Source: JAAUQA01 sp036351435 (GTDB taxonomy: Bacteria; Pseudomonadota; Gammaproteobacteria; Competibacterales; Competibacteraceae). From it: a DNA stretch of 55,143 nucleotides. Positions 27,625 through 35,903 of this stretch are shown piece after piece. The notes beneath the pieces were generated by a model that worked only from the letters and a program-made list of their open reading frames with translations, made no database searches and had not been told where the DNA came from. Position numbers and translations under genes: made by a program. How positions within the stretch are numbered: the first letter of the stretch is position 1; every line of letters begins with the position of its first letter. Location: assembly GCA_036351435.1 (NCBI GenBank), contig JAZBPA010000404.1:1-55143 (forward strand), read 5' to 3'.

Positions 27625-28482
27625 TCATGACAGCTCCCGGTGACGTGTCATGACATTACGCTGGGTTTTATTGAAATAACGCGCCAGCGCTTCGGTAATG
27701 TATACCGAACGGTGTTGACCGCCTGTGCAACCGATGGCAATCGTCAAATAGCTTCGACCACCGGTGACGAAGCAGGGGATCCAGCTTTCCAGAAATTGCT
27801 GTAAATCACTAATCATCCGGCCTACTTGCGACTGCTGTTCGAGAAACGCGATCACGCTGTCATCTAGCCCGGTCAGGGCGCGCAACGGGGGTTCCCAATG
27901 GGGATTGGGTAAGCAGCGCACATCGAACACAAAATCACCATGAGGTGGGATACCGTGCTTATAACCGAACGATTCGAACAGAATGGAGACGGTACCCGTC
28001 GGTGTGTCATGTAAACGATTGCGGACCAGTTCGCGCAGTTGATGCACGTTGGTTTGACTGGTGTCGATAATCAGATCGGCATGCGCGGCGATGGAGTTCA
28101 GTAACTGGCGTTCTTGGCGAATCGCCTCGCCGAGTGGAACGTTCTCGTCGCTTAACGGGTGTTTGCGGCGGGTATCGCTGTAGCGTTTTAGCAACGTCGC
28201 ATCGGCGGCTTGCAGAAACAGGATTTCCACCGTCAAACCGGTGCGGCGCAAATCAGCTAATACGGTGGGAAAACTGTCGAGTTCGTCTAGAAAGTTACGG
28301 ACATCAATACCCACGGCCGTGTTGTGGAACAAGGCATCTTCGCGGGCAAGGATTTCCTGGGCAAACGGTTGTAGAAGTTTGAGTGGCAGATTATCTACGC
28401 AGTAATAATTGAGATCCTCCAGGGTTTGCAAGGCGATGGTCTTACCGGCCCCGGACAGTCCGCTAACGGCGATTATGCGCAT
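27625..28482 (-). CDS. rapZ: RNase adapter RapZ
   Basis: A 285-residue nucleotide-binding protein. In E. coli it delivers the small RNA GlmZ to RNase E in response to glucosamine-6-phosphate. The N-terminal P-loop is GLSGAGKT (8-15), and the C-terminal half holds FKHG-like FGYKHGIPPHGDFVFDVRCLPNP and the GCTGGQHRSV metabolite-binding loop. The start overlaps the hprK stop by 10 bases. The hprK-rapZ-ptsH order suggests co-regulation with HPr phosphorylation. Confidence 0.94.
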   Translation of the reverse strand: MRIIAVSGLSGAGKTIALQTLEDLNYYCVDNLPLKLLQPFAQEILAREDALFHNTAVGIDVRNFLDELDSFPTVLADLRRTGLTVEILFLQAADATLLKRYSDTRRKHPLSDENVPLGEAIRQERQLLNSIAAHADLIIDTSQTNVHQLRELVRNRLHDTPTGTVSILFESFGYKHGIPPHGDFVFDVRCLPNPHWEPPLRALTGLDDSVIAFLEQQSQVGRMISDLQQFLESWIPCFVTGGRSYLTIAIGCTGGQHRSVYITEALARYFNKTQRNVMTRHRELS

Positions 28483-29411
28483 GATGGGGTCATCTCCTGC
28501 TGCAAGCGGTCGGTGAGCTCCTGATCAGCAGCATAGCCTTGCAAGCGTTGAATGTGATCACGCACAGCGCATTCCAGCAACACCGCTAAGTTGCGCCCGG
28601 CGGCGATGGGTAGACTAAGTTGCGGCACGCGGACAGCTAAAATTTCACGACTGGCGCGTGCCCCGTGTAAGCGCAATTCAGCCGGCAGTTCCATCTCCTC
28701 GGCACGGACCAACCGTACAATCAAGCGGACCCGTTTGTTGCGCTTGATTGCGCTATCACCAAACATGCGGCGAATATTGAGAATACCCAGCCCTCGTACT
28801 TCCAAAAAATCCCGTAGCGCGGGCGGACAGGTACCCTCCAGAACGTTGGGAGCTACCCGCATTAACTGAGGAGTATCGTCAGCGATCAGGCGGTGACCCC
28901 GGCTGATCAATTCCAAAGCCAATTCGCTTTTGCCGGTGCCGCTTGCTCCGGTGATTAACACACCTAAGCCGAATACTTCCAACAATTCTCCATGCATCAA
29001 AATGGAAGGACCTTGGCGGCGTTGGTAATCCACCAACCATTCCAACGCGGTGTTGGGTTGTTCCGGCGTATGCCAGAGTGGCATCTGCGCTTGGTTAGCA
29101 GCGTTTTGTAACTGCAGAGCATGGGCTAAGTCACCGCATACCAATACAGCTGCCGAAGGGGAGGTGAGTAATCGGTCGATCAACGTCTCCCGCCCGCTAT
29201 TATCCAGACTGTGCAAAAAAACAAACTCTTCGTTACCAAGTATCTGTATGCGAGGAGGCAGAATCCAATCCAGTCGTCCTACCCACGGGGAGTCGGTTTG
29301 ATTCGCTGACTGCAACACCCGCTCGCCACCTGTTTGACCGCCGACCCAACTGAGCTTTAACGGCGTTTCCAGCGCGGCAAAGACGGTTTGGGTGGTAATA
29401 GGCTCACTCAT
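28473..29411 (-). CDS. hprK: HPr kinase/phosphorylase
   Basis: A 312-residue bifunctional enzyme that phosphorylates and dephosphorylates HPr at S46. The C-terminal catalytic domain has H140 in MHGELLEVFGLGVLITG, the Walker A GASGTGKS (155-162) and the HprK signature LEVRGLGILNIRRMFG. The N-terminal DRTGG-like domain is present but divergent. It lies 9 bases after ptsN and overlaps rapZ. HprK is absent from enterics but found in other proteobacteria, where it typically acts in regulation. Confidence 0.94.
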   Translation of the reverse strand: MSEPITTQTVFAALETPLKLSWVGGQTGGERVLQSANQTDSPWVGRLDWILPPRIQILGNEEFVFLHSLDNSGRETLIDRLLTSPSAAVLVCGDLAHALQLQNAANQAQMPLWHTPEQPNTALEWLVDYQRRQGPSILMHGELLEVFGLGVLITGASGTGKSELALELISRGHRLIADDTPQLMRVAPNVLEGTCPPALRDFLEVRGLGILNIRRMFGDSAIKRNKRVRLIVRLVRAEEMELPAELRLHGARASREILAVRVPQLSLPIAAGRNLAVLLECAVRDHIQRLQGYAADQELTDRLQQEMTPSCA

Positions 29412-29420
29412 GTTGCGATG

Positions 29421-29882
29421 TCAGGACGTCTGCCAGTGACTGAGGTGAGCGAACAACATGGCGTTCGAATCCGCACTACGCAACTGTTCGCAAAAGGCCG
29501 AATCGCTGAACATCTCGGCGAGATAAGCCAAGATCTTCAAGTGTTCGTCAGTGAAATGCTCCGGCACTAGTAAGGCAAATACCAGGTCCACCGGTTGCCG
29601 GTCGATAGCGTCAAAGTCGACGCCTTGTTTGAGTTTGATAAAGGCACCGATAGCGTGTTGGATCTGATTGAGACGGCCATGGGGCAGGGCCACCCCATGG
29701 CCCAGACCGGTGCTGCCTAAGCGTTCTCGTCCGACTAAGGTATCAAACACTTCACGAGCGGTGAGATCGATTTGCTCCTCGGCAATGATGAGTTCGCCCA
29801 GCAATTCAAGCACACGTTTTTTGCTGGTCACTACCTCATCGCAGGCAATACGCTTGGCAGAAATTAGGTCTGTTATTTTCAT
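29421..29882 (-). CDS. ptsN: nitrogen PTS EIIA component (PtsN)
   Basis: A 153-residue EIIA-Ntr, the output protein of the nitrogen phosphotransferase chain, affecting potassium transport and other targets in model organisms. The phosphorylated histidine is H68 in GLGHGVALPHGRL, followed by the LLVPEHFTDEHLKILAYLAEMF segment. It lies 30 bases after hpf and immediately before hprK, in the conserved rpoN-hpf-ptsN cluster. Confidence 0.94.
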   Translation of the reverse strand: MKITDLISAKRIACDEVVTSKKRVLELLGELIIAEEQIDLTAREVFDTLVGRERLGSTGLGHGVALPHGRLNQIQHAIGAFIKLKQGVDFDAIDRQPVDLVFALLVPEHFTDEHLKILAYLAEMFSDSAFCEQLRSADSNAMLFAHLSHWQTS

Positions 29883-29912
29883 AAGCTAATGATTATTTAC
29901 CCGGGGTTGGGT

Positions 29913-30230
29913 TTAGAGATGAACCCGGACTTTGTCGCCACGGTGTTTATCGGTGACTTTTTCCTTGTGTTTTTTGATTTGCCGATCGATCTTGTCGATC
30001 ATTGCGTCAATCGAAGCGTACATGTCCTCACCCACAGCGTCGGCAATAATATCATTGCCGGCGACATGAACCCGAGCTTCCGCTTTTTGCCGTAACTTTT
30101 CGACACTGAGCACCACGTGTACCTGAGTTACGTTGTCGAAATGACGCTCAATGCGGCCTAGCTTGTCATGGACATAATCACGCAGAGGCTGAGTGATTTC
30201 GATATGATGCCCAGTCAAATTAATTTGCAT
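29913..30230 (-). CDS. hpf: short-form ribosome hibernation promoting factor
   Basis: A 105-residue protein of the HPF/YfiA family that binds the 30S subunit and dimerises or silences ribosomes in stationary phase. It begins MQINLTGHHIEITQPLRDYV and has the basic segment VEKLRQKAEARVHVAGNDI and the DMYASIDAMIDKIDRQIKKHKEK helix. It lacks the long-form C-terminal domain. It sits 64 bases downstream of rpoN. Confidence 0.94.
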   Translation of the reverse strand: MQINLTGHHIEITQPLRDYVHDKLGRIERHFDNVTQVHVVLSVEKLRQKAEARVHVAGNDIIADAVGEDMYASIDAMIDKIDRQIKKHKEKVTDKHRGDKVRVHL

Positions 30231-30294
30231 TATTCACTCCTTAACTGGCAGTTTTTGCTTCGATTTCGCCCAAGGGCGGCGTACAACGTCCGAT

Positions 30295-31764
30295 TCAAGT
30301 CAGACGTTTGCGGTCGGTAGAGGAGGGAATGGACATGACCTCCCGATATTTCGCCACGGTGCGGCGAGCGACTTTAATTCCTCCTTCGCTACTAAGAGAT
30401 TCAGCGATTTTGTGGTCGCTGAGTGGTTTGCGCGGATTTTCCGCAGCAATCAGTTTTTTGATCATGGCGCGAATAGCAATCGACGAGCATTCGCCGCCGT
30501 CGTTAGTACCCACATGGCTGGAGAAGAAATACTTGAATTCGTAGATACCACGCGGCGTGTGCATGTACTTTTGGGTGGTGACCCGAGAGATAGTGGATTC
30601 GTGCATGCCCATGGTTTCGGCAATGTCGCGCAACACTAGGGGGCGCATGTGTTCTTCGCCGTGTTCAAAAAAGTCCCGTTGCCGTTCGACGATGCAAATC
30701 GCCACTTTGAGCAAGGTTTCGTTACGATTACGCAGGCTTTTCAGGAACCAGCGCGCTTCCTGAAGATGATTTTTCAAGTAGAGGTTATCGTTGCTGTTGT
30801 CGGCGCGGCGCACCAGCTGTGAGTACTGTCGATTGATCCGCAACTTAGGCGTGCTCTCGGGATTCAACTCAACGCGCCAACCGTTCTTGTGGCGATAAAC
30901 GAATACATCCGGCGCAACGTACTGGGGTTCTGCGGAGGAAATTTGGGTGCCTGGGTGCGGATTGAGGGTTTGAATCAGGGCAATAATTTCCTGTAACTCT
31001 TCTTTTGCTACCTTGAGCCGACGCATTAATGGGTTGAAATCGCGCCCCGCCAGCAATTCTAAATGGTTTTTGACCAAATCCTGAGCCTTGCCAATGAAAG
31101 GAGTGGTGCGCGGTAATTGCTCTAATTGCAACAATAGGCACTCTGCCGGGTTACGCGCCGCCACCCCGGGCGGATCAAACCGTTGAATTCGATGTAACAC
31201 CGCCTCCACTTCACTCAACTCAATGTCGTCGTTGAATCCTTGGTGGATGTCCTCCAGTGACAAAGAGAGATAACCAGCATCGTCCACGGCATCAATAATC
31301 GCCAACGCAATCGCCGTGTCACTGTCGCTAAACGGTGTCAGGCGCATCTGCCAAAGCAGATAATCGCGCAAGGACTCAGCACCGGCCGTGCGATGTTCGA
31401 AGGGGTCGCGGTTGTCGTCATCGTCTCGTGAAAACGACGTCGATCCGTCGTAGAAGTCCTCGTTGTCATCCCAGGTACTGTCTACCGGAATTTCTTCCGC
31501 CGCGGCGGAATCAGTATCACTGCTAGCCGCCTCGCGCTCAGGTTCGGCATTGGCATCGCCGTTATCTTCGGCAGATGGAGAATCGGTGGTCGGCGCATAC
31601 TCTTGGGATTCATCGGCGCGTTCTAGCATGAGGTTAGAATCAAGCACCTGTTGGATCTCCGTTTGTAGATCCAAACTGGAAAGCTGCAATAGGCGGATGG
31701 CCTGTTGCAGCTGTGGGGTCATCGTCAGCTGTTGCCCCAAGCGGAGTTGTAAAGACTGCCTCAT
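30295..31764 (-). CDS. rpoN: RNA polymerase sigma-54 factor
   Basis: A 489-residue sigma-54. The N-terminal activator-interacting region is MRQSLQLRLGQQLTMTPQLQQAIRLLQLS, an acidic linker covers about 50-120, and the core-binding domain and helix-turn-helix follow. The RpoN box near the C-terminus reads ARRTVAKYRE, which contacts the -24 element. It is preceded by a 209-base gap after lptB that should hold its promoter, and is followed by hpf. Confidence 0.96.
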   Translation of the reverse strand: MRQSLQLRLGQQLTMTPQLQQAIRLLQLSSLDLQTEIQQVLDSNLMLERADESQEYAPTTDSPSAEDNGDANAEPEREAASSDTDSAAAEEIPVDSTWDDNEDFYDGSTSFSRDDDDNRDPFEHRTAGAESLRDYLLWQMRLTPFSDSDTAIALAIIDAVDDAGYLSLSLEDIHQGFNDDIELSEVEAVLHRIQRFDPPGVAARNPAECLLLQLEQLPRTTPFIGKAQDLVKNHLELLAGRDFNPLMRRLKVAKEELQEIIALIQTLNPHPGTQISSAEPQYVAPDVFVYRHKNGWRVELNPESTPKLRINRQYSQLVRRADNSNDNLYLKNHLQEARWFLKSLRNRNETLLKVAICIVERQRDFFEHGEEHMRPLVLRDIAETMGMHESTISRVTTQKYMHTPRGIYEFKYFFSSHVGTNDGGECSSIAIRAMIKKLIAAENPRKPLSDHKIAESLSSEGGIKVARRTVAKYREVMSIPSSTDRKRLT

Positions 31765-31973
31765 AAACCAAAAAACCCAATGTTATGAATCCACTGCATA
31801 AGATTAAACGTCATGCTGGGGTAGCGCGGTGTGGCACAAGCCCCATTGTGGATAACTATAGCAGCTATCATGCCAGCGGGTATTTTTATGCCTCGGCTGC
31901 ATGATCGGCCTGTCGTGAGTGATAGCGACCACCTGTGAAGCACTTTGAGCATACCGCCAACCAACCTGCATTG

Positions 31974-32699
31974 TCACAATCGGAATGATTCGCCCAAGTA
32001 AACTTGACGTACTTGCTGATCGGCAAGAATGACCTCGGGTGTGCCATCGGCGATCACCTGACCGCTGTTTAAGACATAGGCACGGTCGCAGATGCCCAAG
32101 GTTTCTCGCACGTTATGATCGGTGATCAACACACCGATATTGCGCTCACATAAATGTTCGATGATGCGCTGGATATCCAGCACCGAAAGCGGATCAACGC
32201 CGGCAAACGGTTCATCCAGGAGCACAAAATGAGGTGCTGTAGCTAGGGCTCGCGCGATTTCTACCCGGCGCCGTTCGCCTCCCGATAAACTGATACCCAA
32301 CTGATCTCGCAAGTGACCCACGTGTAGCTCATGTAACAGATCTTCTGCCAGTTGCAAGCGGGTGGCACGATTAAGATCCTGACGCGCTTCTAGAATGGCT
32401 AACACATTATCAAACACCGTCAACTTGCGGAATACCGACGGTTCCTGTGGCAGATAACTGAGTCCCAAGCGGGCCCGTACGTGCATAGGCAAATGAGTGA
32501 TATCGCGTGCATTGAGCAGAACCCGCCCTTCGTCACAGGCGACCAAGCCGACAATCATATAAAAACAGGTGGTTTTGCCGGCTCCATTAGCTCCTAACAA
32601 ACCTACCACCTCGCCACTGTTGACTTGCAGAGAAGCGGCATCCACCACGCAGCGATGCTTGTAACGCTTAATGATTTCCTTGACGATCAATTCCGCCAT
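31974..32699 (-). CDS. lptB: LPS export ABC transporter ATP-binding protein LptB
   Basis: A 241-residue ATPase that powers extraction of lipopolysaccharide from the inner membrane with LptFG. The Walker A is GANGAGKT (36-43), the signature is LSGGERRR, and the Walker B is FVLLDEPFAGVDP. Its ATG shares one base with the lptA stop. Order lptC-lptA-lptB matches E. coli. Confidence 0.96.
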   Translation of the reverse strand: MAELIVKEIIKRYKHRCVVDAASLQVNSGEVVGLLGANGAGKTTCFYMIVGLVACDEGRVLLNARDITHLPMHVRARLGLSYLPQEPSVFRKLTVFDNVLAILEARQDLNRATRLQLAEDLLHELHVGHLRDQLGISLSGGERRRVEIARALATAPHFVLLDEPFAGVDPLSVLDIQRIIEHLCERNIGVLITDHNVRETLGICDRAYVLNSGQVIADGTPEVILADQQVRQVYLGESFRL

Positions 32700-33202
32700 C
32701 AGCGTTGGGATTCTTGGATGGATTCGGGTGGGATAATGAATTCGATACGGTCTTTACCGCTGGCTTTGATCAAATCTTTGTCCAGATCGTACTCAATTCG
32801 ATTGCCGGCAAAGGTGGCTTCTCCCTGGGTGATTTTGGCGTTTGTGGTCATTATGACCAGGGCATCAGGTACGTTGTATTCAACCCGTTGGCTGACCCCT
32901 TGGATTTCCGGTTTGTCTTTGTCCGGTCGATAGCGCAATTGCACCGGTTTACCGATCGCTTCCAGCTTTTCGAAACGACCGTTGTTGACATAAAATGTTG
33001 CGGTATCGGCTTTCAGGCGCATGGAACCTTGGGAAATCACCACATTGCCTTGATAGACACTGACGCCGGTCTGTTGATTTAACTGAGCGCTATCCGCCTC
33101 TAGGCGGATCGGCTGTTTGCGATCTTCCGGTAATGCCGTGGCCGCCATCGGTAGCAATAATAAGACTAGTAAAAACCAGCTATTCAGGCTTGAGCGGTAC
33201 AT
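32699..33202 (-). CDS. lptA: periplasmic LPS transport protein LptA
   Basis: A 167-residue periplasmic protein that forms the beta-jellyroll bridge carrying LPS across the periplasm. A signal peptide is clear (WFLLVLLLLPMAATALP, residues 9-25). The OstA-like core has SVYQGNVVISQGSMRLKADT and YDLDKDLIKASGKDRI. It overlaps the lptC gene by 23 bases and lptB by one. Confidence 0.92.
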   Translation of the reverse strand: MYRSSLNSWFLLVLLLLPMAATALPEDRKQPIRLEADSAQLNQQTGVSVYQGNVVISQGSMRLKADTATFYVNNGRFEKLEAIGKPVQLRYRPDKDKPEIQGVSQRVEYNVPDALVIMTTNAKITQGEATFAGNRIEYDLDKDLIKASGKDRIEFIIPPESIQESQR

Positions 33203-33749
33203 AACTGCCTCTTACATCGGAGAGTAGTTCCATCTGTTCTTCATGCCAATACGCCTTGAGTCCAGTCGCGCTCAGCACTCCGTTTGGGGTTTCGGCGAGC
33301 ACCGGGGCGTCAGTTTCTAGCTCGCCGCGTTCAGGATAGATCATGACTTGGCGGGTGCTAATGGAAAGTGCTGGCTTATCTGAGCTGGCCGGACGGTTGA
33401 GATTAACGGCATCTTCCAAACGAATGATTTGGTTATCGGCGGCAATCCAACCGCGTTCGGCATCAATCAGCCATTCCTGCCGTTGATCGTCGCTAAAAAT
33501 CTCAAACCTCGGTTGTTCCACCCACGTGCCTTGCTGATCCGATAACTGAACCAAATGCGGTGCGCTTAGCGTGTATTCTCGAAAACCCTGTAGGTTGGTG
33601 CGGGTGGCCAAAAAATTATCGATATACAAGGCAGGCACATGTTGATCTGGCTGGGTGGTGTTACGCAAAGACGATTCCACAGTGAATAATAGCCAACCGC
33701 TAAGAAACGCTAATATCGTTATTGTCGCCAGATACCGGACATTGCTCAT
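33180..33749 (-). CDS. lptC: LPS export protein LptC
   Basis: A 189-residue inner-membrane protein with an N-terminal anchor (YLATITILAFLSGWLLFTV, about 5-23) and a periplasmic jellyroll domain (about 40-185) that hands LPS from LptB2FG to LptA. The frame is open from a GTG at 33764; I chose ATG at 33749 (MSNVRYLATITI), which has GGAG nine bases upstream. It lies 49 bases after kdsC. Confidence 0.88.
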   Translation of the reverse strand: MSNVRYLATITILAFLSGWLLFTVESSLRNTTQPDQHVPALYIDNFLATRTNLQGFREYTLSAPHLVQLSDQQGTWVEQPRFEIFSDDQRQEWLIDAERGWIAADNQIIRLEDAVNLNRPASSDKPALSISTRQVMIYPERGELETDAPVLAETPNGVLSATGLKAYWHEEQMELLSDVRGSYVPLKPE

Positions 33750-33798
33750 CAACTTCGACTCCACAGCGCCAGGACCTTAGCTTGAGCAACCATGTTAA

Positions 33799-34374
33799 TT
33801 ATCCTTCGGACCAGCTCGTTGAACCGTCATCAGGTAACGGCCAATACTGAGCCTGCACAGTGCTGAGCTGCCCTTGAGCGTGCAAGATTAGCTCGCACAC
33901 ATCTCTGACCGCGCCATGACCACCGGGGTTTGGGGTCTGCCAATGAGCATGACGTTTAACGAAGGGATCGGCGTCGGCCACTGCAATGGCAAAACCCACC
34001 CGCGCCATGACAGGCAGATCAATAACATCATCGCCGACATATGCGACCTGTTCTGCGTGCAAGCCTTGTTGTTCAAGAAATGTCGAAAAAACCGATAATT
34101 TATCCTCAATGCCCAGATAGACATGACGCACATTGAGTTCAGCCATGCGTCTTGCGGTTGCAATTGAGGATCTGCCGGACAGGATAGCGATGTCTACGCC
34201 ATGGGCCTGCAGCATCTTGAGGCCATGCCCGTCACGGCTGTAAAAAGATTTATATTCATTACCATCGTCGCCATAATAAAGGCGGCCGTCGGTTAGCACA
34301 CCGTCGACGTCGAGAATGATCAACCGAACGCGGGCTGCTTTATCAACTATGTGCGGCGGGGGTCTGGGATTCAT
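33799..34374 (-). CDS. kdsC: 3-deoxy-D-manno-octulosonate 8-phosphate phosphatase
   Basis: A 191-residue HAD-family phosphatase that makes free Kdo for LPS. The nucleophile motif is LDVDGVLTDG (D22, D24), motif II is AILSGRSS, and motif IV is YVGDDVIDLPVM. The kdsD isomerase gene that precedes kdsC in E. coli is absent here. It is first in the kdsC-lptCAB-rpoN run and faces away from the SDR gene at 34537. Confidence 0.94.
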   Translation of the reverse strand: MNPRPPPHIVDKAARVRLIILDVDGVLTDGRLYYGDDGNEYKSFYSRDGHGLKMLQAHGVDIAILSGRSSIATARRMAELNVRHVYLGIEDKLSVFSTFLEQQGLHAEQVAYVGDDVIDLPVMARVGFAIAVADADPFVKRHAHWQTPNPGGHGAVRDVCELILHAQGQLSTVQAQYWPLPDDGSTSWSEG

Positions 34375-34536
34375 TGCAGCTCATGGGGTATACGCTAGGT
34401 AAGTAATATATGGCAGCTCTTGATCAAGCCTTTCGCTCATTTTGGCACATTTCCCTGAAGCAGCCCATGGCTATCGTCAGGTATTCACCGGTTTTCAGGC
34501 ACGGCCAACCGACCTCTTGTTGATTCATCCAGCATT

Positions 34537-35307
34537 ATGACCGAACCAAATCCGTTAACAGATCGTGTTATTGTGATCACTGGCGCGAGCCGTGGTTTGG
34601 GTCGTGCAATGGCCATGACTCTGGCTGCGCAGGGGGCTGTTGTCGTCGCCGCAGCGCGTTCGATAACAGACACGCCTGACAGTGCGCAGAGTACCGTGCA
34701 GCATATTTTAGCGGCTGGGGGACGGGGATTAGCGTTAGCGGCGGATGTGCGAGAAGAAGCGCAAGTCCGCTCCATGATTGACCAGGTACTGATTCAGTAT
34801 GGTCGCGTGGATGTGTTGATCAATAATGCCGGCCTGATGGTCGGTGATATTGATTTCAACGACACCTCACCGGCACTGTGGCGCACCATCTTGGACACCA
34901 ACCTGACCGGCGCTTATCTGTGCTGCCATGTGGTCGTTCCGGTGATGCAGCGCCAGGGAGCAGGGGTGATCGTAAATATCAGTTCCGGGGCAGCTATACG
35001 GGCTGGCTTTCTCAATGTGCCCTATGGTGTTTCCAAGGCTGGCTTGGATCGACTCACTCTGGGACTGGGTACGGAATTAAAAGCGGACGGGATTGCCTGC
35101 ATTTCGCTATCACCCCCGGTCAGTGCCACGGATGCGGTACGCCGCATGTACCCGACCCGCGATATCAGTGCTTGGGCGCAACCACCAGAGCTAACCGCCC
35201 AGGCGTTGAGCGCATTGCTGGTGGATAACCCTATGCACTATACGGGGCAGGTATTGTCGGTGCGCGAGTATCTGCAACACAAAGGGTTACTGCAACAGAA
35301 ACCCTAA
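34537..35307 (+). CDS. SDR family NAD(P)-dependent oxidoreductase
   Basis: A 256-residue classical short-chain dehydrogenase. The cofactor motif is GASRGLG near 16-22, NNAG is near 97-100, the catalytic serine is in NISSG, and the YGVSKAG tyrosine and lysine are intact. The substrate cannot be read from the sequence; the C-terminus (PPELTAQALSALLVDN) resembles SDRs annotated as 3-oxoacyl-ACP reductase-like. It stands alone between divergent kdsC and a convergent minus-strand small ORF. Confidence 0.85.
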   Translation: MTEPNPLTDRVIVITGASRGLGRAMAMTLAAQGAVVVAAARSITDTPDSAQSTVQHILAAGGRGLALAADVREEAQVRSMIDQVLIQYGRVDVLINNAGLMVGDIDFNDTSPALWRTILDTNLTGAYLCCHVVVPVMQRQGAGVIVNISSGAAIRAGFLNVPYGVSKAGLDRLTLGLGTELKADGIACISLSPPVSATDAVRRMYPTRDISAWAQPPELTAQALSALLVDNPMHYTGQVLSVREYLQHKGLLQQKP

Positions 35308-35323
35308 TCCTGTGCCGACCGCT

Positions 35324-35491
35324 TTATTCCGCCTTGAACCGTTTGCGGATAATCGCTTCTGCCTGGGCTGGGGACAATTTATCCCTGGCAACCAGCAACA
35401 TCACATCACGTCGGGAAAGCGCCTTTTTGGGCGCTGCTTTAGGCTGTTCGGTAACTGCCAAGAACCGCTGTAGTGTCTGCTTGAGTTTCAT
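35324..35491 (-). CDS. small basic protein of unknown function (55 aa)
   Basis: A 55-codon frame on the minus strand that begins MKLKQTLQRFLAV and ends AEAIIRKRFKAE. A complete AGGAGG Shine-Dalgarno (35497-35502) lies about 5 bases before the ATG, the strongest translation signal in this part of the window. The product is rich in Lys, Arg and Ala and looks helical, with a possible helix-loop-helix (SRRDVMLLVARDKLSPAQA). I do not recognise a family. It lies 30 bases downstream of a Rho-independent terminator on the same strand, so expression may depend on readthrough or on an unseen promoter. It is convergent with the SDR gene, with 16 bases between stops. Confidence 0.6.
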   Translation of the reverse strand: MKLKQTLQRFLAVTEQPKAAPKKALSRRDVMLLVARDKLSPAQAEAIIRKRFKAE

Positions 35492-35520
35492 TAAAACGCC
35501 TCCTAAGTTGCGGTTTGGGC

Positions 35521-35557
35521 AAACAAAAACCCCGGTTAGCTGACGCCAACCGGGGTT
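35521..35557 (-). terminator. Rho-independent terminator upstream of the 55-aa ORF
   Basis: A perfect 10-base-pair stem (AACCCCGGTT / AACCGGGGTT, 35528-35537 with 35548-35557) has a 10-base loop and, read on the minus strand, is followed by TTTGTTT. There is no T-run on the plus side, so it works for minus-strand transcripts. Its loop contains GGCGTCA (35541-35547 as the complement), which can pair with an upstream TGACGCC. Confidence 0.75.
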
Positions 35558-35576
35558 AATTGGTTGATTACCCGAA

Positions 35577-35625
35577 GGCGTCAGTAAATTGAAGCGCCTT
35601 CAGACATATTTTGTCGTAGGCGCTT
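35577..35625 (-). promoter_or_regulatory. competing RNA helices before the terminator (candidate attenuator)
   Basis: On the minus strand AAGCGCCT (35618-35625) can pair with AGGCGCTT (35592-35599). The same AAGGCG can instead pair with CGCCTT (35576-35581), and TGACGCC (35577-35583) can pair with GGCGTCA in the terminator loop (35541-35547). These helices exclude one another. This resembles an attenuator layout, but it is inferred by eye only. Confidence 0.3.
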
Positions 35626-35785
35626 ATGTCTTACTAAATCGGTTTTGTACAACTGTCACTTCACCTAATAAGTTACAAACCAAACCATTTCGTCCGTTTC
35701 TCAAGACCAAGGTTTCATAAGGTGGCTTCATCAACATCACAGTTTGATCACTGTCAGTACACGCGCCGGAAAAACTATTGTCCAT
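35624..35785 (-). CDS. possible small protein (53 aa), unknown
   Basis: A 53-codon frame on the minus strand, beginning MDNSFSGACTDSDQ and ending EVTVVQNRFSKT. It lies 50 bases downstream of a good promoter match and its TAA stop falls at the base of the first hairpin of the structured region. No clear Shine-Dalgarno precedes the ATG, and I recognise no family. It could be a real small gene, a leader peptide or chance; together with the 55-aa ORF it fills most of the 597 bases between the ankyrin gene and the SDR gene. Confidence 0.3.
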   Translation of the reverse strand: MDNSFSGACTDSDQTVMLMKPPYETLVLRNGRNGLVCNLLGEVTVVQNRFSKT

Positions 35786-35836
35786 GGATGAAAATGGTTT
35801 GCTCGCTACTGTATAAAATTATCTCAACAGACCCGG

Positions 35837-35864
35837 ATACTACGCCCTAGTTCGCTGGTGTCAA
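35837..35864 (-). promoter_or_regulatory. candidate sigma-70 promoter
   Basis: On the minus strand a consensus TTGACA (35859-35864) is followed after 16 bases by TAGTAT (35837-35842). It starts 40 bases after the ankyrin gene stop and would begin transcription near 35830, ahead of the 53-aa ORF, the competing helices, the terminator and the 55-aa ORF. Confidence 0.45.
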
Positions 35865-35903
35865 TTATTTTTTTCGGTGTGCGCAAAGTCCGCTCAAACA
35901 GAC

